Assembly: GCA_012800055.1 (NCBI GenBank)
Contig: JAAZKA010000015.1
Span: 1-47,658, forward strand
From: Clostridiales bacterium
GTDB taxonomy: Bacteria > Bacillota > Clostridia > Oscillospirales > QAMX01
Direction: 5' to 3'
Length of the DNA stretch: 47,658 bases
Below the pieces are notes generated by a model. The model was not told the origin of the DNA. It saw only the letters and a list, made by a program, of their open reading frames with translations, and did no database searches. The position numbers were made by a program, and so were the translations under genes. The first letter of the stretch is position 1. Every line of letters starts with the position of its first letter. Below, in pieces: positions 17,282 to 27,100 of this stretch.

Positions 17282-17305
17282 GTACACAGGTGGTATACTA
17301 CACAG
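17272..17305 (+). repeat. Imperfect tandem repeat over the -10 and start region
   Basis: Two adjoining units, GTGGTATACTGTACACAG (17272-17289) and GTGGTATACTACACAG (17290-17305), differ only by a 2-nt indel. The first contains the -10 hexamer, the second falls at the expected transcription start. Could be a duplicated operator or a local slippage. Confidence 0.6.
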
Positions 17306-17332
17306 TGTTATTCAATATCGGAGGCATGAAAA

Positions 17333-18541
17333 ATGTCCAATTGGAATGAACGTCTGAATAAAACCATGCCGCACGGCTCGTCGACAACGTCGAAGGCGCC
17401 GCATCTGCTGCCGGAGGAACCGGAGATCATCGTACGCGGCAACGGCTGCCGGGTATGGGATGAGAAGGGCCGTGAGTTCATCGACTTCCGCAACAGTCTG
17501 GGGCCCGTATCGCTCGGCTACCGCTTCCCGGCCGTCGACGAAGCCATCCGGAAGCAGCTCGACCACGGCATCATCTTCGGTCATCCGACGGCGCTGGAGT
17601 GCGAGGTCAGCGAGATGCTGTGCGATGTGATCCCGTGCGCGGAGCAGGCGCGCTTTCTCAAGACCGGCGGTGAAGCCTGCGCCGCCGCCATCCGCATCGC
17701 CCGTGCGTACACCGGACGTGAGCATGTGATTCAGATCGGCTACAACGGCTGGCTCAACTCTCTGGCGTCAGGTGCGAAGGTCGGGCCGCGTGAGGCTGCA
17801 CATACCATCCCCGGCGTACCGGCGGCAATCTCCGCGCTGTACCACGCCGCCGGGTGGAACGATACCGACGGTATTTCCGCGTACTTCGACGAGTTCCCCG
17901 GAAATGTCGCGGCGGTGATTGTCGCAGCGGACTACCGAAACTTCGAGCTGGGCAGCACCTTCTACCCGTTCCTGCGCGAGATCACCCGTAAAAACGGCGC
18001 GCTGCTGATCTACGACGAGATTGTGACGGGCTTCCGCGTGGCACTCGGCGGCGTGCAGGAGTATTTCGGAGTGAACCCCGACCTGTGTATCTTCGCCAAG
18101 GCGATCGCCAACGGGATGCCGCTGTCGGTGTATGCCGGTTCCCGCGAGATCATGGCGACCTGCGAGCGCAGGGGCTTCTCGATCTCCTCGACCTACGGCG
18201 GCGAGACGCTCTCCCTCGCGGCGTGCAAAGCGACCATCGAGACCTTTCGCAGCTTCGATGTCTCAGGACACATCCGCGAGCACGGCGCGTACCTGTGGGG
18301 CAAGGTCAATCGCCGCTTCAAAGCGGCGGGCGTCCCGCTGGCACTCGAAGGCGCCCCCGCCTGCCCGATGTTTATCCAAGGCAGCAGCGCGCGTCCGGGG
18401 CTGCTCAGCGACTTCTTCCGCGCGGCGTATCGACACGGCGTGTCGCTCTACAACGTCAGCTACGTCAACTTCAGCCATAAGACCGACGACTGTGACGAGG
18501 CATACGAGAGGATTTGCCGGGCGATCGAGGACGTGAAGTGA
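17333..18541 (+). CDS. PLP-dependent class III aminotransferase, glutamate-1-semialdehyde aminomutase-like
   Basis: 402 residues. Seen: FLKTGGEACAAAIRIAR (phosphate-binding region), LIYDEIVTGFR (Asp contacting the pyridine N), and IFAKAIANGMP with the Schiff-base Lys256. This resembles HemL and related aminotransferases, but no tetrapyrrole genes are nearby and the family contains many sugar and amino-acid transaminases, so HemL function is unlikely. ATG 17333 has GGAGG 8 nt upstream. It may work with the preceding dehydrogenase, but each has its own promoter. Confidence 0.85.
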   Translation: MSNWNERLNKTMPHGSSTTSKAPHLLPEEPEIIVRGNGCRVWDEKGREFIDFRNSLGPVSLGYRFPAVDEAIRKQLDHGIIFGHPTALECEVSEMLCDVIPCAEQARFLKTGGEACAAAIRIARAYTGREHVIQIGYNGWLNSLASGAKVGPREAAHTIPGVPAAISALYHAAGWNDTDGISAYFDEFPGNVAAVIVAADYRNFELGSTFYPFLREITRKNGALLIYDEIVTGFRVALGGVQEYFGVNPDLCIFAKAIANGMPLSVYAGSREIMATCERRGFSISSTYGGETLSLAACKATIETFRSFDVSGHIREHGAYLWGKVNRRFKAAGVPLALEGAPACPMFIQGSSARPGLLSDFFRAAYRHGVSLYNVSYVNFSHKTDDCDEAYERICRAIEDVK

Positions 18542-18637
18542 GGATGATTCCTCACGATGGCTTTTACCTGAGGAAACGATGCTTGCCATGCGTTATGAAT
18601 GAAAACTCTCAATTATTAACAGAAAGGACGAATCTAC

Positions 18638-19156
18638 ATGAACGAAGCTTTAAAGAACATCCTGACCCGCCGGAGTGTCCGCCGCTTTGAGAATCGCCCG
18701 ATCTCCCGGGAGAACCTTGCGCAGATCGCCGAGGCTGCGATTCAGGCGCCGTCGGCGATGAACCGGCAGCTCAACCAGTACACAATCGTCACGGATCCCG
18801 CGAAAATCGCGAAGCTCGCGGCGGCAATGGGGAAAGAACTTGGCCGCGCGGACTACGATCTCTACAAGCCCGCCGCGCTGATCCTCTGTACCGCGCCGCG
18901 TGAGTCAAAGTTCGGCCGGGAGGACTGCGCCTGCGCGATGGAGAACATCTTCCTTGCCGCCCACGCGCTCGGCATCGGCTCGGTCTGGATCAACCAGCTC
19001 ATGAATCTGTGCGATGCGCCCGGCATTCGTGAGGTACTGACGGAGCTGAAGGTACCCGCCGATCACCTCGGCTGGGGTACCGCCGCACTCGGATACGGCC
19101 CACAGGAATCGCTCGGTGCATCCAAACGCACCGACGCCATTGTCTGGGCAGACTGA
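18638..19156 (+). CDS. Nitroreductase-family flavoprotein
   Basis: 172 residues. The N-terminal RRSVRRFENRPIS and QAPSAMNRQ bind FMN phosphate, and the GIGSVWINQ segment is the usual middle motif; the end (LGWGTAALGYG) closes the flavin pocket. Such NAD(P)H:FMN oxidoreductases act as dimers in the cytoplasm on nitro, quinone or flavin substrates; the true substrate is unknown. AAAGGA lies 9 nt before ATG 18638. The 96 nt before it contain a short GAGGA/TCCTC hairpin at 18541-18554 but no convincing promoter. Confidence 0.88.
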   Translation: MNEALKNILTRRSVRRFENRPISRENLAQIAEAAIQAPSAMNRQLNQYTIVTDPAKIAKLAAAMGKELGRADYDLYKPAALILCTAPRESKFGREDCACAMENIFLAAHALGIGSVWINQLMNLCDAPGIREVLTELKVPADHLGWGTAALGYGPQESLGASKRTDAIVWAD

Positions 19157-19163
19157 CAAAAAT

Positions 19164-19191
19164 CCCCGCGTACATGAAAACGTACGCGGGG
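19164..19191. terminator. Bidirectional intrinsic terminator
   Basis: CCCCGCGTAC (19164-19173) pairs perfectly with GTACGCGGGG (19182-19191). On the minus strand a T5 run follows directly; on the plus strand ATAATTTT follows. It separates the convergent nitroreductase and DUF4832-like genes. Confidence 0.85.
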
Positions 19192-19198
19192 GATAATT

Positions 19199-20497
19199 TT
19201 ATAGCTGTATGATGCCTGCCTGCAGCCAGCCGTCCTCAAGGTACTTCTTGTTGACCGCCATGCGGATGTTCACGCCGTCCGGGTTATTAAGTGCCAGAGC
19301 AATATTGAAGGTGCCGTGGAGATTCGTGAGGTCGAGTGCGAAGTCCTGCATTGTGGTACCGGGCTCCCATGCGCCGTCCGCGATGACGCCGAGGTCATGG
19401 GCTGCACCGTCAGCGGTCAGCCGCAGTTTCAGGGACAGCGGCAGATAGCACTTCGCCCAGCCGAGGTTGGTCATCGTGACGCTGCCGCCGTGCGGGGTAA
19501 GCTTAAGCGTGTCCGGCCGCAGCCAGTAGCCCAGACGGTTGGCGGCGTATTCGGCGAGGTCAGAGTTATTTTTCAGGAAGCGTCCCGGGTAGTCGTGGAA
19601 GCCCGCGTAGGTCGCGCCGGTACGTCGGAGAGCCTCGAGCGCGGGAAAACCGCTGCGCCAGACGTCCTCGGGAATCAGCTCGGCGTGCGCGAACTCAATA
19701 TCGACGGGCGCCTGATGCCGGAACGCGTCGAACAACATGGGATCGCGGAGGGTGTCGTATCCGGCGACGCTGCGGGCGGGTCCTGCGACGCAGATCGAGT
19801 CGTCGCGCAGTCCCAGTCCCAGCTCCCGGCAGTACCGTGTCAGCTCCGGGCACAGCGTCATGTCATGGTGCAGCATGTCATCGTTGACCATCAGCAGCGT
19901 ATGCGGAAACGCCGCACGGTGCATGTCGATGTGGCGGGTGAGCGTCTCCAAATCATAGTGTCCGGTCTGCGTATGCCCCTCGCCGTAGCGTCCGAAGGTT
20001 CCGACGTCGACAAACTCCAAGCGCGGGTCATGACTGTAGTGCTCACCGAGTGCCTGCAGTGTCTCTTCCGCAAAGCCGAGGAAGATGCCGTCGGAGTAGT
20101 CCGGTTCCCAGGCGTTGTTCGGCAGATCGAATCCACGCGCGCCGGCTTCACGGACATAGTCGGGCGTTGCACGCTGATTGTTGTTCCAGCGCGGCGTCTC
20201 GCACTGGAAGGTACACATGCGCATCGAGAAGCAGTACCCACGGCTCCCCCATTCGTCCATGATCCGGTCAAGGTAGGAGAAGTCATAGACGCCTTTCCGC
20301 GGGTTTATATCGCACCAGTCGAAGCGCAGGTAGAGCTGCCGCAGTCCTGGGAACGCGGTCACGTCTCCGATGAGCGCGCGGTCATCGCGGTAGCGCGGGC
20401 GGCTGTATCCGCAGTCGATGTAGTGCCAGTACCAGCCCTTGTGCGGATTGTTGAGCACCGTGCGCTCATCACGCAGCTGGTACAGGTCGAAGGTCAT
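19199..20497 (-). CDS. DUF4832-like TIM-barrel protein, putative glycosidase
   Basis: 432 residues, not assigned with certainty. The N-terminus (VLNNPHKGWYWHY) resembles the NP.rG opening of DUF4832/DUF4874 proteins, followed by barrel-like segments (LRFDWCDINPRKGVYDFSYLD, as in beta-galactosidase-type barrels; LEFVDVGTFGRYGEGH; LMVNDDML) and a C-terminal beta-domain from about residue 330 (VTMTNLGWAKCYLPLSL). No signal peptide is seen, so it would act inside the cell. ATG 20497 has GAGGTG 6 nt upstream and starts 5 nt after the glutamine synthetase stop; GTG 20506 is an alternative. Coupling to glnN is unexpected. Confidence 0.7.
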   Translation of the reverse strand: MTFDLYQLRDERTVLNNPHKGWYWHYIDCGYSRPRYRDDRALIGDVTAFPGLRQLYLRFDWCDINPRKGVYDFSYLDRIMDEWGSRGYCFSMRMCTFQCETPRWNNNQRATPDYVREAGARGFDLPNNAWEPDYSDGIFLGFAEETLQALGEHYSHDPRLEFVDVGTFGRYGEGHTQTGHYDLETLTRHIDMHRAAFPHTLLMVNDDMLHHDMTLCPELTRYCRELGLGLRDDSICVAGPARSVAGYDTLRDPMLFDAFRHQAPVDIEFAHAELIPEDVWRSGFPALEALRRTGATYAGFHDYPGRFLKNNSDLAEYAANRLGYWLRPDTLKLTPHGGSVTMTNLGWAKCYLPLSLKLRLTADGAAHDLGVIADGAWEPGTTMQDFALDLTNLHGTFNIALALNNPDGVNIRMAVNKKYLEDGWLQAGIIQL

Positions 20498-20502
20498 CGT
20501 AT

Positions 20503-22590
<2,088 letters not shown>

Positions 22591-22655
22591 GACGGCACCC
22601 CCATCCTATTACTCATCGGACAAGATCCTTTCCGATGATGTAAAATACAACTTAT

Positions 22656-22685
22656 ATTATCTCACAAAACTAGTCTGTTTGTCAA
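22656..22685 (-). promoter_or_regulatory. Promoter of glnN
   Basis: On the minus strand TTGACA (22685-22680), 18-nt spacer, GATAAT (22661-22656), about 65 nt before the glnN ATG. Divergent from the carA promoter at 22810; the 120 nt between contain A/T-rich sequence but no dyad I could assign to a known regulator. Confidence 0.75.
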
Positions 22686-22809
22686 GCATAAGTTACACAA
22701 AAGCGCCTTATTCCATGAAACGGCTTGCATGTACACAAATACACAAGAAATGAGAGAGAAGAGAGACGACGGTTTATATTATTAATTTCGTACTGTCTGC
22801 ACACCGTGC

Positions 22810-22838
22810 TTGACAGAAAAGAATAATTCTGCTATAAT
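22810..22838 (+). promoter_or_regulatory. Consensus sigma-70 promoter of carA-carB/dapF
   Basis: TTGACA (22810-22815), exactly 17 nt, TATAAT (22833-22838): a perfect match to consensus, the strongest promoter in the window. Transcription should start near 22844-22846, giving a leader of about 230 nt before carA. Confidence 0.9.
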
Positions 22839-22843
22839 ACCGG

Positions 22844-22894
22844 ATGGCACAAAGAAAAGAGTTCGTCGCGGAAAAGCAGGGGCGCCGCAAATAA
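22844..22894 (+). CDS. Possible leaderless 16-residue leader peptide
   Basis: An ATG at 22844 falls at the predicted transcription start and opens a 16-codon frame (MAQRKEFVAEKQGRRK) ending at TAA 22892. Two adjacent CGC arginine codons precede the last codon; arginine is an end product of the carbamoyl-phosphate route. The frame covers the proposed antiterminator arm at 22869-22877. There is no ribosome binding site, so it would need leaderless initiation. Short frames arise by chance, so this is tentative. Confidence 0.25.
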   Translation: MAQRKEFVAEKQGRRK

Positions 22895-22931
22895 TAGGAT
22901 ACGCGCAGCGTTCCACGCGAGTGTACAAAGC

Positions 22932-22962
22932 GTCCGCTTTTCTCCGAAAACGGACTTTTTTT
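22932..22962 (+). terminator. Intrinsic terminator in the carA leader (attenuator)
   Basis: GTCCGCTTTTC (22932-22942, starting GTCCG) pairs with GAAAACGGAC (22946-22955), with one bulged C, and is followed by T7. It lies about 90 nt after the predicted start and 113 nt before carA, so carA expression needs read-through. The upstream stretch CGGAAAAGC (22869-22877) can pair with the left arm GCTTTTCTCCG (22936-22946) instead, which would make an antiterminator. No PyrR binding consensus, T-box or known riboswitch core was recognised. Confidence 0.75.
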
Positions 22963-23075
22963 ATATGTATTTATATACTTGAAGGCATTGTCCAGATTCC
23001 GGCGTGATCGACAAGAACGAACCGAACCGATAATACGGAGGAAACTCCGCTGATCCTGATGAAATGAGGCAAATC

Positions 23076-24158
23076 ATGGATAAGACCGCATATCTCGTAC
23101 TCGCCGACGGCACGATTTACAAAGGCAAGCGCTTCGGCGCGGATGGCTGCGCGACTGCCGAGGTTGTTTTCACCACTGCCACAACCGGCTACCTCGAAAC
23201 GCTCACCGACCGTTCCTACCACGGCCAAATGATTGTGCAGGCGTTCCCGCTCATCGGCAACTACGGTGTGATTCCCGAGGACCTCGAGAGCGATCACATC
23301 GAGTGCGCGGCGTATATCGTCCGCGAGTGGAGCCGCCACCCGTCGAACTTCCGCTCCCGGGGCGACATCGATGCGTTCCTCAGAAAGGCCGGCATCCCCG
23401 GTCTCTGCGGCATCGACACCCGCGCGCTCGTCCGACGTCTGCGCGAGTCCGGCGTAATGAACGGCATCCTCTGCGATGACCCGGCGGACGTCGATTTCGC
23501 CGCGCTGCGGGGATATAAGATCGAAAACGCCGTCTCGCGTATGTCCTGCAAGGAGGCCTACGTCGAAAAGCTCGAGGGCGCGAAGTACCATGTCGCATTG
23601 ATAGACTACGGCATCAAGGAGAACATCCTGCGGATGCTCAAAAAGTGCGGCTGCGAGGTTACGGTGCTTCCCTACAACACGGAGATTCGGGAGATTACCG
23701 CACTGCATCCGGACAGCGTGATGCTTTCCAACGGCCCGGGCGACCCGACCGAGAATCCGGAGATCATCGCCGTGCTCAGAGAGCTTCTCAATACCGGCAT
23801 CCCGACCTTTGGCATCTGCCTGGGGCATCAGCTTCTGGCGCTCGCGGCGGGCTTCAAGACCGTAAAGCTCAAGTACGGTCACCGCGGTGCGAATCAGCCC
23901 GTGCGCGATACCGCCTCCGGCCGCGTCTACATCACCAGCCAGAACCACGGTTACGCGGTACTCTCTGAGACGATCGATCCGGAGATCGCGTCGGTCGCGT
24001 TTGAAAACAACAACGACCGCACCAACGAGGGTATTACTTACGTCAAAACCCCGGCGTTCACCGTACAGTTCCACCCGGAGGCCAGCGCCGGCCCGCAGGA
24101 TACTGCGTTTTTGTTCGAGCGCTTCCTTCGCATGATGGACGCGCGGAAGGAGGGCTGA
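23076..24158 (+). CDS. carA: Carbamoyl-phosphate synthase small (glutaminase) subunit
   Basis: 360 residues. The N-terminal domain (AYLVLADGTIYKGKRFGADG, TTATTGYLETLTDRSYHGQ) is CarA-specific, followed by a class I amidotransferase domain: FGICLGHQLLA holds the nucleophile Cys, and FHPEAS the His-Glu partners. It supplies ammonia from glutamine to CarB for carbamoyl phosphate, precursor of arginine and pyrimidines. ATG 23076 has GAGG 6-7 nt upstream; a longer frame from 23064 has no better site. carB starts 3 nt after its stop. Regulation probably goes through the leader terminator. Confidence 0.97.
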   Translation: MDKTAYLVLADGTIYKGKRFGADGCATAEVVFTTATTGYLETLTDRSYHGQMIVQAFPLIGNYGVIPEDLESDHIECAAYIVREWSRHPSNFRSRGDIDAFLRKAGIPGLCGIDTRALVRRLRESGVMNGILCDDPADVDFAALRGYKIENAVSRMSCKEAYVEKLEGAKYHVALIDYGIKENILRMLKKCGCEVTVLPYNTEIREITALHPDSVMLSNGPGDPTENPEIIAVLRELLNTGIPTFGICLGHQLLALAAGFKTVKLKYGHRGANQPVRDTASGRVYITSQNHGYAVLSETIDPEIASVAFENNNDRTNEGITYVKTPAFTVQFHPEASAGPQDTAFLFERFLRMMDARKEG

Positions 24159-24161
24159 CAT

Positions 24162-27100
24162 ATGCCGCTGGATAAAAGCATTAAAAAGGTACTCGTCATC
24201 GGCTCAGGCCCGATTGTCATCGGTCAGGCGGCGGAGTTCGACTATGCCGGTACGCAGGCCCTGCGCGCGCTGAAAGAGGACAGCATCGAAACTGTCCTGG
24301 TCAACAGCAATCCCGCTACCATTATGACTGACCGCGCGATGGCCGACCACATCTACCTCGAGCCGCTTACCCTCCCGACCCTCGAGCGCATCATTGATAA
24401 AGACAAGCCCGACTCGATTCTCTCGACGCTCGGCGGACAGAACGGTCTGACGCTCGGGATGCAGCTTGCGAAATCCGGCTTCCTCGCGTCGCGTGGAGTC
24501 AGGCTCCTGGGCGCGAATCCCGAGACCATCGATCGCGCCGAGGATCGCCTGATGTTCAAGCAGACGATGGAGTCCATCGGTCAGCCGTGTGTCCCGTCGG
24601 ACGTTGTTGAAGATGTCGAGAGTGCCGTGAAGTTCGCGAACACCATCGGCTACCCGCTGATCATCCGTCCGGCGTTCACGCTCGGCGGAACAGGCGGCGG
24701 AATTGTCAATAACGAGGAGGAGCTGCGTGAGATCGCCCACGGCGGTCTGGAGGCCTCCCCCATCCATCAGATTCTCGTCGAAAAGTGCATCTCCGGCTGG
24801 AAGGAGATCGAGTTCGAGGCGATGCGCGATGCCAAGGGCAACGCGATCACGATCTGCTCGATGGAGAACATCGACCCGGTCGGCATCCATACGGGCGACT
24901 CGATCGTCGTGGCGCCGGCACTGACACTCGCTGACCGTGAGTACCAGATGCTGCGCTCGGCAGCGCTGAGCATCGTCCACGCACTCGGTGTTGAGGGCGG
25001 CTGCAATGTGCAGTTCGCGCTCTATCCGGATTCCTTCGAGTATGCGGTCATCGAGGTCAACCCGCGTGTGAGCCGTTCATCGGCGCTGGCGTCGAAGGCC
25101 ACCGGCTACCCGATTGCGAAGGTTGCGACGAAGGTTGCCATCGGTTACACGCTCGACGAGATCCCCAACGCCGTTACGAAGAAGACCTACGCGGCATTTG
25201 AACCGGCGCTCGACTATGTGGCACTGAAGATGCCGAAGTGGCCGTTCGACAAATTCGTCTACGCAAAGCGTGAGCTGGGTACGCAAATGAAGGCGACCGG
25301 CGAGGTGATGAGCATCGCGCCGAGCTTCGAGATGGCGCTTTTAAAGGCTGTCCGCGGCGCTGAGATCGGGCTGGACACGCTCAACATGCCGAGTATGGCG
25401 AAGAAGACCGACACGGAGCTGGAGCAGATCATTCGCCATGCGACCGACGAGCGTCTGTTTGCGGTGTACGAGGCGATGAAGCGCGGTGTCAGCATCGAGA
25501 CGCTCTATAATTGGTCAAAGATCGACCGCTGGTTCTTGCATAAGTTTATGGCGCTTCTCGATTTCGAGCGCACGATTAAGGGCAATTTGACCGAGGAGCT
25601 GTACCACGAGGGTAAGCGTCTGGGCTACCCGGATGCGGCGCTGAAGCGGATATCGGGCTGCGAACTTCCCTGCGCGATGCAGAAGCCGATGTTCAAGATG
25701 GTCGACACCTGTGCCGGGGAGTTCTACGCGGAGACGCCGTACTTCTACTCGACCTTCGATACACCGGAACAGGGCGGCGTGGACGAGGCATATAAGCTTG
25801 CGACCGCGCATAAGCGGCGAAAGGTGCTGGTCTTCGGTTCCGGCCCGATCCGCATAGGACAGGGCATCGAGTTCGACTATGCGTCGGTCTACTGCGTGTG
25901 GGTACTCAAGGAGCGCGGCTACGAGGTTGTCATCATCAACAACAATCCCGAAACTGTCTCGACCGACTTCGACACCGCCGACCGGCTGTACTTTGAGCCG
26001 CTCTGCCCCGAGGATGTTATGCATATCATCCGTCATGAGAACCCGATGGGCGTGGTGGTTGCGTTCGGCGGACAGACGGCGATCAAGCTGACCAAGACCC
26101 TTGCGGAGAACAACATCCCGATCATCGGAAGCTCCGCCGACACCATCGACATGGCGGAGGATCGCGAGCGCTTTGATGAGCTGCTTACGAGTCTTGACAT
26201 CAAGCGCCCGCGCGGTCATACGGTCATGACGGCGGATGAAGCACTGCGTGCCGCAAACGACCTTGGCTACCCGGTGCTCATGCGTCCGTCGTACGTGCTG
26301 GGCGGGCAGAACATGATCATCGCCTACTCCGACGATGACATCCGCGAGTATATGGAGATCATCCTGCGTCAGAAGCAGGACAACCCGGTGCTCATCGATA
26401 AGTACCTGTCGGGTCTGGAGATCGAAGTCGACGCGATCTGCGACGGCGAGGATCTGCTGATGCCGGGCATCATGCAGCACATCGAGCGCACAGGTGTCCA
26501 TTCGGGCGACAGCATTGCGGTCTACCCCGGTCCCGACCTAGACGACGAGCTGCGTGCGAAGGTCGAGGACATCACGCGCAAGCTGTGTAAAGGATTGCAC
26601 GCAATCGGCTTGGTCAACTGCCAGTACATTGTTGTCGGACGCGAACTCTACGTCATCGAAGTCAACCCACGTGCGTCGCGTACGGTGCCGTATCTGTCGA
26701 AGGTGACGGGCGTGCCGATGTGCGAGTTGGCGGTGCGGTGCAGTTTGGGAGAGCATCTGCGCGACCTGGGCTACGGCACGGGGCTGTATAAAATGTCACC
26801 GTACGTGACGGTGAAGGTGCCGGTCTTCTCGTTCGAGAAGCTGACGGACGTCGATACGCAGCTCGGGCCGGAGATGAAATCGACCGGCGAGGTGCTGGGC
26901 ATCGGTAAAAATCTGCGTGAAGCGCTGTTCAAGGGGCTGATTGCGGCAGGCTACACGATGCGCAAGACCGGCGGTGTGTTCATCTCGGTGCGCGGGACGG
27001 ACAAGCCGGAAATCGCGGACATCGCAAAGAAATACGCGCAGTGCGGGTTCACGCTCTACGCCACCTCGGGTACGGCGGCGGTCTTACGCCACGCGCATCT

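Noticed and set aside
17333-18541. Naming the class III aminotransferase hemL
   Set aside because: No other tetrapyrrole genes nearby and the family is broad; key HemL-specific residues could not be confirmed by eye.
22840-23075. PyrR-type attenuation or T-box in the carA leader
   Set aside because: Neither the PyrR binding-loop consensus nor a T-box motif could be found; only a generic terminator with alternative pairing is supported.
22971-24161. 396-codon open frame antisense to carA
   Set aside because: carA is unambiguous in the other strand with complete catalytic residues.
25515-26501. 328-codon open frame antisense to carB
   Set aside because: Shadow frame in GC-rich coding sequence; no start signal.
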